A stretch of 18,868 nucleotides of DNA. It comes from an uncultured Clostridiaceae bacterium. GTDB taxonomy: Bacteria; Bacillota; Clostridia; Lachnospirales; Lachnospiraceae. Each line of letters opens with the position of its first letter. Positions within the stretch are counted from its first letter, which is position 1. Location: NCBI GenBank assembly GCA_958441075.1, contig CAUCBQ010000021.1, forward strand, positions 1 to 18,868. The letters run 5' to 3'. Positions 6,779-14,100 of the stretch are shown in pieces. Under the pieces are notes generated by a model. The model did not search any database, was not told where the DNA came from, and worked only from the letters and a program-made list of their open reading frames with translations. The position numbers were made by a program, and so were the translations under genes.

Positions 6779-8185
6779 CTATAATTTATAATCCACCGGA
6801 TGGCCCGCCTGGGTCATATCCACCAGGCTCAAATAGCGGTCCAGCTCCTCTTCTGATAAAAGTCCCTCTTCCAGAACGATCTGGCGCACAGGAACCCCTG
6901 TACGGTTGCATTTCTTTGCAATCTCTGCGGATTTTTTATACCCCAGTGCAGGACAGAGCGCTGTCGCCAGAGCTGCGCTGGACTCTACCAAAGCACGGCA
7001 GTGTTCCCTGTTAGCCGTAATGCCAAGAATACAGTTATCAATCAGAGTTTCCACTGCCCCTCTCAAAGTGTCAATGGATTCAAAAATCTTATAGAAAATG
7101 ACCGGCTCAAAGGCATTTAATTCCAGCTGTCCTGCCTCCGCCGCCATAGTAACAGTTACGTCATTTCCAATCACATTATAAGCCACCTGAGAAACCACCT
7201 CAGGAATCACAGGATTAATCTTTCCCGGCATAATGGAAGATCCGTTCTGCTTTGGAGGCAGATTGATCTCTCCCAGACCCGCTTTGGGTCCGCTGGAAAG
7301 CAGACGCAGGTCATTGCAGATCTTGGACAGATTCACCGCGCATACTCTGAGAGCTGCAGATGTATGTACAAAACCGTCCAGATTCTGGGTAGCGTCAAAC
7401 AAATCCTCTGCCTGACTGCAGTCTGTGCCGCAGACAAGATTTACATTTCGGATAATGTGAAATAAATACACCGGATTTACATTGATCGCCGTTCCCACAG
7501 CAGTAGCTCCGATATTTAATACCTTAAGCTCAGTATCCAGCGCCCGAATCCGGCGGATATCTCTCTCAATTACTGCCGCATAAGCCTCAAAGGACTGTCC
7601 CAGACGGATAGGAACCGCATCCTGAAGCTGGGTCCGCCCCATCTTCACCACATCATCAAACTCAATGGATTTGTCACGAAGGGCTTTATGCAGCCGTTCC
7701 AGCTGCTCCAAAAGTCCCGGAAGCAATGCCAGAATCGTCAACTTTCCCGCACTTGGAATCACATCATTGGTAGACTGGGCCATATTTACATGGTCATTGG
7801 GGTGAACAATGGTATAATCCCCCTTTTCACCGCCCAAAAGCTCGATTGCACGATTAGCTATGACTTCATTGGCATTCATATTGGCAGAGGTGCCTGCTCC
7901 GCCCTGAATGGCGTCTACAATGAACTGGGAATGGAGCTTTCCTTCTATGATCTCATCACAGGCCTTTACAATAGCATTTCCAATCTTCTCATCCAGTATA
8001 TGGGCCGTCATGTTGGTGTAAGCTGCTGCCTTTTTAATTCTCACCAGATTTTTTATAAATTCCGGGTGCAGAGGGCGCCCTGTAATATGAAAATTCTTCT
8101 TTGCACGCAGCGTCTGTACTCCATAATATGCCTTCACAGGCACCTCCATTGTGCCTATGGAATCTGCTTCTTTTCTGGTCATCAT
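6779..8185 (-). CDS. aspA: Aspartate ammonia-lyase (aspartase)
   Basis: Catalyses reversible deamination of L-aspartate to fumarate and ammonia. The 468-residue protein has the fumarase/aspartase superfamily regions in order: GGAGTSANMNANEVIANRA near 95-113, HPNDHVNMAQSTNDVIPSA near 128-146, and the mobile catalytic signature GSSIMPGKINP at 315-325. The stretch MAAEAGQLELNAFEPV and PVIPEVV after the signature favour aspartase over class II fumarase. I chose the ATG at 8185 because AGGAGG lies 9 nt upstream (8200-8195). An upstream in-frame start near 8236 falls in the predicted promoter. It is a single-gene unit with its own promoter and terminator. It feeds fumarate respiration or amino-acid fermentation; it could be read as fumarase only if the C-terminal aspartase features were ignored. 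Confidence 0.92.
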   Translation of the reverse strand: MMTRKEADSIGTMEVPVKAYYGVQTLRAKKNFHITGRPLHPEFIKNLVRIKKAAAYTNMTAHILDEKIGNAIVKACDEIIEGKLHSQFIVDAIQGGAGTSANMNANEVIANRAIELLGGEKGDYTIVHPNDHVNMAQSTNDVIPSAGKLTILALLPGLLEQLERLHKALRDKSIEFDDVVKMGRTQLQDAVPIRLGQSFEAYAAVIERDIRRIRALDTELKVLNIGATAVGTAINVNPVYLFHIIRNVNLVCGTDCSQAEDLFDATQNLDGFVHTSAALRVCAVNLSKICNDLRLLSSGPKAGLGEINLPPKQNGSSIMPGKINPVIPEVVSQVAYNVIGNDVTVTMAAEAGQLELNAFEPVIFYKIFESIDTLRGAVETLIDNCILGITANREHCRALVESSAALATALCPALGYKKSAEIAKKCNRTGVPVRQIVLEEGLLSEEELDRYLSLVDMTQAGHPVDYKL

Positions 8186-8231
8186 AATAGTTCCCCTCCT
8201 GTTTTGCCGTTGTGTTCCGGCTCCTATCTGG

Positions 8232-8260
8232 AGCATAGCACTTTTTCTGAAAAAATGAAA
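8232..8260 (-). promoter_or_regulatory. Candidate extended -10 promoter of aspA
   Basis: On the minus strand TGCTATGCT provides an extended -10 (TATGCT at 8237-8232), and TTTCAT (8260-8255) is a weak -35 at 17 bp. The predicted transcript starts about 40 nt before the aspA ATG, leaving room for the strong ribosome binding site. Confidence 0.45.
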
Positions 8261-8510
8261 TACTTTGAAAAATATTGAATATTCTTAACAAAACAAATCA
8301 GAATATTTCTTTAATAAAGTTTGTTTTTATTTTTCCTTCTTTTTTTAGGTTTGTTTGGCATTAAAAATGCTGTTTTTGTCTCCTCTTCCGTTCATTCCCA
8401 TGAGAACTGTTATAAAGCCGGGACATACTAAGATCAGCGTCCGAACTTTCGGCGCCAGGGCGTTTAAATACATTCCGGAATTTTTTAAACCCTGATTCAT
8501 TCTTTCAGAA
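8261..8510. other. AT-rich divergent regulatory region between aspA and cotJA
   Basis: No gene is visible in this stretch. The first half is very AT-rich and holds GTTTGTTT twice in direct orientation (8319-8326 and 8349-8356) and once inverted (AAAACAAA at 8290-8297, matching TTTGTTTT at 8320-8327). An imperfect inverted repeat centred on ATTCCGGAAT lies at 8462-8490, just before cotJA. CATACTAA at 8424-8431 resembles a sigma-E -10 box, but I could not find a matching -35, so the sporulation promoter of cotJABC is not securely placed. Confidence 0.4.
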
Positions 8511-8527
8511 AGAGAGGTGCTGCTTAA

Positions 8528-8746
8528 ATGAACCTGTACCGAGATGAATCCAATCCTTCCTCTGCTGCCTGCGGATGTAAGGACAGCTTTTCCTTTCCCG
8601 GCGAAAAGCTCCCGCTGGCAATCGCTACCATCCCCATCCAGCCCTGGGAAGTTCCCTCAGCTGCATCTGTGGGACTAAAACAGGGAAGCATTTTTCCCGG
8701 CCTTGTACTCCCGTTTTTTAAGGAAGGAGGAAACACCCATGTCTGA
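8528..8746 (+). CDS. cotJA: Spore coat associated protein CotJA
   Basis: A 72-residue protein without signal peptide or membrane segment. The C-terminal half, with LAIATIPIQPWEV, then GLKQGSIFPGLVLPF, matches the CotJA family pattern (hydrophobic P-x-Q-x-W followed by L-x-x-G-T-I-F-P-x-L). CotJA is needed for assembly of the CotJ proteins into the inner spore coat. The N-terminal 25 residues are variable with two cysteines (Cys15 and Cys17). The ATG has GAGGTG 8 nt upstream. It overlaps cotJB by 8 nt and heads the cotJABC operon, whose three-gene order supports the call for this short protein. Expression is expected in the mother cell during sporulation. Confidence 0.82.
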   Translation: MNLYRDESNPSSAACGCKDSFSFPGEKLPLAIATIPIQPWEVPSAASVGLKQGSIFPGLVLPFFKEGGNTHV

Positions 8747-9041
8747 CCGAAAGGCCATGTTAAAGGAACTTCAGGAAATCAGCTTTACTGTCGATGATTT
8801 AAACCTCTACCTTGACACTCACCCTCTGGATCTGCCTGCTCTTGAGGCCTTCAGTCAGGCAAATACCAGAAGAAAAAACCTTCTGGAAAATTATGCAAAA
8901 GAGTTTGAACCCCTTACCAGAGACTGTGTCTGCCCTGATACGAACAATCAGTCCGGCTCCTGTACCGACTACCTCGGACGGAAGCATTTTACCTGGATCG
9001 ACGGGCCTCTTCCCTGGGATTGTGAAGGAGGTGTTCTCTGA
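8739..9041 (+). CDS. cotJB: Spore coat protein CotJB
   Basis: A 100-residue soluble protein. Recognisable CotJB features are the N-terminal helix LKELQEISFTVDDLNLYLDTHPLDLPALEAF, the central N-x-x-R-x-x-L-x-x-Y-A-x-x-F-x-P-L-T segment, and the C-terminal F-x-W-I-D-G-P-L-P-W-D motif. The ATG at 8739 was chosen over an upstream in-frame start at 8703 because AAGGAGG ends 8 nt before it and the family begins here. It overlaps the end of cotJA by 8 nt, and its TGA shares one base with the cotJC ATG, so translation of the three genes is coupled. Confidence 0.9.
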   Translation: MSDRKAMLKELQEISFTVDDLNLYLDTHPLDLPALEAFSQANTRRKNLLENYAKEFEPLTRDCVCPDTNNQSGSCTDYLGRKHFTWIDGPLPWDCEGGVL

Positions 9042-9658
9042 TGTGGACCTATGAAAAACGTCTTCAATATCCTGTAAATATTAAAAAGACCTGTCCGAAA
9101 ACAGCTTCCCTGATTATCAGCCAGTTTGGCGGGCCCGACGGCGAATTAGCTGCTTCCATGCGCTATCTTTCCCAGCGTTACACCATGCCATGCAAAGAAG
9201 CAGCGGGACTTTTAACGGATATCGGCACAGAAGAGCTGGCTCATCTGGAGATCATCTGCGCCATGGTATTTCAGCTTACCAAAAATCTGACGGCAGAGCA
9301 GGCAAAGACAGCCGGATTTGACGCTTATTATATCGACCATACCGCCGGGCTGTGGCCTGCGGCTGCCGCAGGCATTCCCTACAACGCCTGTGAATTTCAG
9401 TCTAAGGGAGACGCCATCACGGACCTCCATGAAGACCTGGCTGCAGAACAGAAGGCCCGCAGCACCTACGAAAATCTCATCCGCGTTATTGACGACCCGG
9501 ATGTACTGGACCCCCTCAGGTTTCTGCGCGCCAGGGAGGTCGTTCATTTTCAACGGTTTGGAGAAGCACTGGAGAAGATAAAAGACAATCTGAACAGCAA
9601 AAACTTTTACTTCTTTAACCCCGAATTCGACAAGCAGTTTATGACCGGACAAAAATAA
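9041..9658 (+). CDS. cotJC: Spore coat manganese catalase CotJC
   Basis: A 205-residue four-helix-bundle protein of the dimanganese catalase family, the spore-coat CotJC type, thought to remove hydrogen peroxide at the spore surface. The metal ligands of manganese catalases can be matched: E35 in DGELAAS, E65 and H68 in TEELAHLE, E136 in AAEQKAR, and H169 in REVVHFQRF, with second-shell E166. The conserved N-terminal WxYEKRLQYPV and the C-terminal shape fit CotJC. GAAGGAGGT ends 8 nt before the ATG. A strong terminator begins 5 nt after the stop. Confidence 0.93.
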   Translation: MWTYEKRLQYPVNIKKTCPKTASLIISQFGGPDGELAASMRYLSQRYTMPCKEAAGLLTDIGTEELAHLEIICAMVFQLTKNLTAEQAKTAGFDAYYIDHTAGLWPAAAAGIPYNACEFQSKGDAITDLHEDLAAEQKARSTYENLIRVIDDPDVLDPLRFLRAREVVHFQRFGEALEKIKDNLNSKNFYFFNPEFDKQFMTGQK

Positions 9659-9662
9659 GCAA

Positions 9663-9707
9663 AAAAACCGGCAGGAGCATCCTGATTCAGATCTCCTGCC
9701 GGTTTTT
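9663..9707. terminator. Bidirectional terminator between cotJC and the SCP2-domain gene
   Basis: A 15-bp perfect inverted repeat, AAAAACCGGCAGGAG (9663-9677) and CTCCTGCCGGTTTTT (9693-9707), with a 15-nt loop, lies between two convergent genes. Each strand reads a GC-rich stem followed by a T run, so it can end both transcripts. Confidence 0.9.
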
Positions 9708-9719
9708 AGCTGTCATTAA

Positions 9720-10049
9720 TTATCTATTCTTTTTCACAAAGCTCTGCAGCTTCATTGCCTTTTCCAGATTTCCCTCAACCCTCAGCTTTCCTGTGGTAAA
9801 GGCAAAAATCGGATCAAGCTTTCCGCCTGCCAGCTTAAAAAGCGTATCTGCGGTGCAGGTAAAAATGGCGTCTCTGTCATAATATTCATAGGGCTCCACA
9901 TAGAGAACTCCATCCTTTACTTCTGCGTAAAAAGCGCCCTCTCCCTCACCTGTAATATTAAACTGGAACGCCAGATGCTCCTTTTCCCCGCTTACATCTG
10001 CTTCCATAAAAATACTTTTAACCTGTGTAAATACTTCCTCGTACGTCAT
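9720..10049 (-). CDS. SCP2 sterol-binding domain protein
   Basis: A 109-residue single-domain protein. The pattern AFQFNITGEGEGAFYAEVKDGVLYVE, then FTCTADTLFKLAGGKLDPIFAFTTGKLRVEGNLEKAMKLQSF, is the typical SCP2 fold sequence (D-A-x-F-T-x-x-A-D-T, GKLDPxxAFxTGKLxVEGN). SCP2 proteins bind lipids or other hydrophobic ligands in a tunnel; stand-alone bacterial copies have no settled function. An AGGAGAG site precedes the ATG. It is monocistronic, convergent with cotJC, and probably unrelated to sporulation. Confidence 0.87.
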   Translation of the reverse strand: MTYEEVFTQVKSIFMEADVSGEKEHLAFQFNITGEGEGAFYAEVKDGVLYVEPYEYYDRDAIFTCTADTLFKLAGGKLDPIFAFTTGKLRVEGNLEKAMKLQSFVKKNR

Positions 10050-10085
10050 ACCGGTCTCTCCTTTTTCTGTTTTTTACACCTCTCT

Positions 10086-10114
10086 AATATACCATGATTT
10101 TCCTCCGGTTTCCA
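10086..10114 (-). promoter_or_regulatory. Candidate promoter of the SCP2-domain gene
   Basis: On the minus strand TGGTATATT is an extended -10 (TATATT at 10091-10086). The hexamer 17 bp upstream, TGGAAA, is a poor -35. Transcription would start about 30 nt before the ATG. Confidence 0.4.
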
Positions 10115-10117
10115 GAC

Positions 10118-10162
10118 AAAAATACCCCGCAGCAAATCATACGGATCAGCTGCAGGGCATTT
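10118..10162 (-). terminator. Terminator of the M60/cohesin-like operon
   Basis: On the minus strand a long stem, AAATGCCCTGCAGC (10162-10149) with GCTGCGGGGTATTT, is completed by two G-U pairs and runs into a final TTTTT (10122-10118). It starts 6 nt past the stop codon of the second operon gene. Confidence 0.82.
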
Positions 10163-10167
10163 CTATT

Positions 10168-11181
10168 TTACTGTTTTACCTGTACATTCCCATCTACAAT
10201 CCACTCACCGTTTTCATTTACCATATAACCATCCGGCGTCATTCCATTTTTTATCATGGAGCCAACCGGGCGGTTAGGATCGGGGGTATTCTGGAAATAG
10301 TAGCACTTTCCATTAATCCAGTTCCAGCCAGTGTACATAGAACCGGCTCTGCTGTCATTCTGATCATGAAGGAAATATGTATTTCCGTCACGGTCTGTAA
10401 ACCAGCCGCTGTTCATATAACCCTCGGCATTAAAGTAATACCATGCCTTAAAACCATTCGAGGAACACTCATACCAGCTGTCTGCGGGATATGTACCGTC
10501 TAAAGCGGCAAACCACCAGCCTTTTTCATTCTGAATCCACTGACCGTTTGGTTCAGGTGCTTCCTCCTTCTGAGGCCGGGCTTTATACTCATAAATCTCT
10601 TCTTCATCCTCGTCATCGCTGTCCTCATAGGATGGAGGAACGGTGGTTTCCGGAACCGTGGTTTCTTCCTCTTTTTTAAGAATCATTTCATAGGGCTCAT
10701 AATCGCCGAATTCTGTAATCAGTCCCTTTTCATGGAACCGGTCTACAATCTGGAAATCATTCTCATCTACAGAGATTGTCACATTTTCATCAGACTTCAT
10801 GGTGATAGTTCCAAGAAGAACCCTTTTTCCTTTTTCAAGAACGGTATCTCTTCCAGCCACATACAGCTTCATGGTCTGGGTTTCATCATCATAGCGCTCT
10901 TCGCAAACGGATGCGCCGCCTCTCTTAAAGTCTGATTCGAATTTAAAAACAGGCTCTTCTGAAAGCTCCTCCTGACTGTCAAAATTCAATGTCAGGCTGA
11001 AGGCCCTGATATCCTCCAGAGCTTCCTTTTCCTGAAGCTCCAGATACATGCTCACTACGTTTTTCTTCTTCTTTTCCCATGTAATCAGGCTGTGCTTTTC
11101 CGCCCGTGTGAGTACGGGCGGAATCAGTGCCAGAAGAAGGCAGACTGCAGCCAGGCAGCCGAAAATTGATTTCTTCTTCAT
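10168..11181 (-). CDS. Secreted protein with cohesin-like domain and choline-binding-type wall repeats
   Basis: A 337-residue exported protein. A signal peptide is visible (MKKK, hydrophobic core about 6-24, likely cleavage after LTRA). Residues about 41-147 look like a small beta sandwich of the cohesin/carbohydrate-binding type: a V-S-M-Y-L-E-L strand, the F-S-L-T-L-N-F-D core strand at 61-68, then a K-G-K-R-V-L-L-G-T-I-T-M strand pair. An acidic, Thr/Pro-rich linker spans 170-212. Residues 214-330 hold aromatic-glycine repeats (GWWFAALDGTYPADSWYE, AWYYFNAEGYMNSGWF, GWNWINGKCYYFQ, GYMVNENGEW) of the choline-binding/cell-wall-binding family. The start lies 9 nt after the stop of the M60 gene, so the two are one operon. 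Since the M60 partner carries a dockerin, I infer an anchoring role. The cohesin call is by pattern only and is the least certain part. Confidence 0.72.
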   Translation of the reverse strand: MKKKSIFGCLAAVCLLLALIPPVLTRAEKHSLITWEKKKKNVVSMYLELQEKEALEDIRAFSLTLNFDSQEELSEEPVFKFESDFKRGGASVCEERYDDETQTMKLYVAGRDTVLEKGKRVLLGTITMKSDENVTISVDENDFQIVDRFHEKGLITEFGDYEPYEMILKKEEETTVPETTVPPSYEDSDDEDEEEIYEYKARPQKEEAPEPNGQWIQNEKGWWFAALDGTYPADSWYECSSNGFKAWYYFNAEGYMNSGWFTDRDGNTYFLHDQNDSRAGSMYTGWNWINGKCYYFQNTPDPNRPVGSMIKNGMTPDGYMVNENGEWIVDGNVQVKQ

Positions 11182-11190
11182 CTTTCTATT

Positions 11191-14100
11191 TTATTCTCCA
11201 TTGTTTGGTGATTGACTGTTTGTAAGCTGAATTTCCGGAAGGGGATCAGGTATGGCAACCAGTTTTGTATCACTCACAAGGCGGTCCCCCTCATTTGTTT
11301 CGGCATTCTGGACACGGTAAAGCTCTGCCCGTACCTTTTCAGGACGTTTCGTCATACCATTCTGATCCTTGGGTTCAATATAGTAAATCCATCTTCCCTC
11401 TGTAACCTCTCCCAGCTGTCCGTCCTCAGGATCGGGAGCCAGAATCAGCTGGTCTGCCACTATATCTCCCTCACTGTTCTTTCCTCCCACTGCATTGCCT
11501 TTCTCATCATAGAGAATTACCATGTTATAGGCAGGATTGCCTTTATAACGGCCTGTAAATACGATGGAACCTTTCGGAATGACGGTTGATCCGCTGCGCT
11601 CTGCACTGGAAGGAGACGCTGTGTCCTCTTCACCGCCGCTTTCACTTCCTGAATGTTCAAATACTGCATCCTCAGCCAGTATTCCAAATTCATCCAGTTT
11701 TATACTGTCTCCGATGGGACTGAGAATATCAATCTCTGCCGCTGCAAAACGGTCTGAATTAACTGCCGTAATCTTTACATAGGCCGCATCATAGATATAA
11801 TACCTGCCGTCATTTTCCTTATCGAAATGCACGGTAGCAGTGCCGTCCTTCAGCTGGAAGGTTCCCTTTTTAATCTCCGTCCAGTCACTTCCATCCTCGC
11901 TGATGGAAATAGAGTATCCCCCGATAGGGTCATCTCCGCTGTAAGTATATTTCACACCTGCGATGGCCTCGGTTCTGCCAAGGGAGATTACAGCCTGAGC
12001 GTCTTCTTTCCTGTCTTCTGTACCGGAAGCCCCCTGCTCTGTATTCTCAGCAACAGCCACGATTCCCTCATATACTGTATTCGGATCATTATCAATCATG
12101 ATCTTTGCGCTGCTGATGGTTCCGCTGCAGGACTGATGATACTGGTCTTCCCCGCCATTTCCGGCTCCGTCAACCTTTTCGTCCTCAGGAGACCAGGTAT
12201 TTACCGTAATGCTCCAGCCTGACTTATCCATGCTTCCGTCATGGGAAACCAGAATTTCCTCACCCAGTCTGTAAGCTTTTGTAGGCATCATGCACCAGTC
12301 AATTCCTCTTACCTCATAGCCGACTACCCGGTTATTGATTCCGGTGATTACATCTGTAAATGTATTCTCCTGTGTAAAGCCCACCACCTGGCGCTCTTCT
12401 TTTCCATAACGGCGCTGGATTCGGGTGATCTCATAGCCAAAAATGTCACCGCTCATATCTGCTCCGTCCTTACCGCCGGCCTCCATAGTCAGAGTCACAC
12501 GGCCTGGATCTTTTTCTGCCTGCTGCGCCGTGGCTGTTACTGCTACAGATTCTGCAATACTCTCGCCGCCTTCTGCACGATATGCTCTGGCCTCGTCATT
12601 GATATAGTAAATGGCCCTCTCTTCCGGATCAAACTGCTCTGCATACTTCTTTGTTTTCGCATCCGGCGTCATGCCCCAGCGTGTGAAAAATTCCAATACG
12701 TTCTTTTGGGCAGCCGCACAGGCCAGACGCATAAGGGCATTGTCCTTATCTGCTCCCTCCAGCGTCAGCTTTATATTCTCCGGCGCGGGAGCACGGCTCG
12801 TATCTCTTGCATAGGAATCGATGCGGGCATAGATCAGGTTCTCTCTCTGCTCCCCATAATCTTCATAGGTTTTAAAGTTATATCCGTCGTCATAGGCCAG
12901 ATGAAGCTGCCAGTACATTCCCAGCCGGTCGCTGCCTCCGCCCTTTGTGCCGGAAGTTACCTTTCTGTAGGCATCCTCATATTTAAAGCGCACAGAATCG
13001 CTGGTATCCTCAGCCTGAGCCAGAATGGAATAATAGTTATTTGTCACCTCAGCCACAGCGTAAACGCTTTCGTTAATAATATGGCCGATCTCGTGGGCAA
13101 TTCCCCAGCCGAAATATTTTCCGCTTTCATATTTGCCGTTATCCGACTGGATAGGCTCCGGACCGCCTAACAGTGCGCAGGAATCCCACTCAATACCGAT
13201 ATGAAGTCCGCCTGCATACATAAATGCGCCTGCAAACATTCTCTGGTAACGGATGTTTAAACGGGTAGATGGAAGCTTATCCTTCTCATAGGTTTTTCCT
13301 TCCATCACCGGGGCTGCGTTTAAGCCTTTATGCTGGTAGAACAGATGAATCATCTCATCCGTGGCTGCAAGAGACTGGTACAGCTTCTCTGCCGCCTCCT
13401 CCTGAGATTCACCATTTCCTGCAATAGACTTATATACCTGCTTAATGGGAAGCGAATACATCATCTGATCCAGAACAATGTCAGTTGCACCTAAAATACA
13501 GTTTCTTTCGTCATAATCCAGACCGGAAATGGCGCTGTGGGAGTCCTCACTGTCAGAGTTCTCATTGTGCATTTCCTCTATCCGATGGACATATTCCATC
13601 ATTTCCGCCACATAGGCCTCTGTCAGCTCTCTGCGTTCCTCTGCCGTCTCTGCCCGTGTCACATCCAGAACAGGATACTGGGAACCGCCGATAACACGGA
13701 CTGCATAAACCTCATTGGAATTATTTCCGGTATACTCTATATACAGTGCTCCGCCCTTTTCCGTACCCAGACTTGAAACGGCAGGTACTGTAATTTCATT
13801 AAAGCCCACCTTCAGAGATGTTACTTTTTTCTGTAAATGGCTGGCTTCTGAATGGTACTGAGTTGCGTAAAGATCCAGATTTGTATTATCTCCGGTACGT
13901 TTTCCGGGCGCTCCTACATAGATCACAACCTTCTCTCCAGCCAGAGCCGCTGTTCCCAGAGGCTGCCATCCATTGAGACCGGCGCTGAAGGTAATATGGC
14001 TGTCGTACTTCTTAGATACTGTGGTATCTATATGAATCACCTTCTGAACCGCTTCATTGTTTAAAATCTTCTCTGCATTGTCCAGTTCCTTCAGAATCAG

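Noticed and set aside
7688..8278. 196-codon plus-strand open frame opposite aspA
   Set aside because: The aspartase on the other strand is complete with conserved motifs, and this frame has no domain pattern.
8358..8376. Hairpin GCATT-AAA-AATGC followed by TGTTTTTG on the plus strand, considered as a terminator
   Set aside because: The stem is only five AT-rich base pairs and no plus-strand gene ends upstream of it.
9212..9652. 146-codon minus-strand open frame opposite cotJC
   Set aside because: The plus-strand cotJC has all manganese ligands and fits the cotJABC order, so the opposite frame is a shadow.
12241..13170. 309-codon open frame on the plus strand, antisense to the M60 gene
   Set aside because: The protein is rich in Cys, His, Ile and Leu in a way expected from reading the complement of a real gene. 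It has no recognisable domain, and the minus-strand protein is an unmistakable M60 peptidase with a conserved active site.
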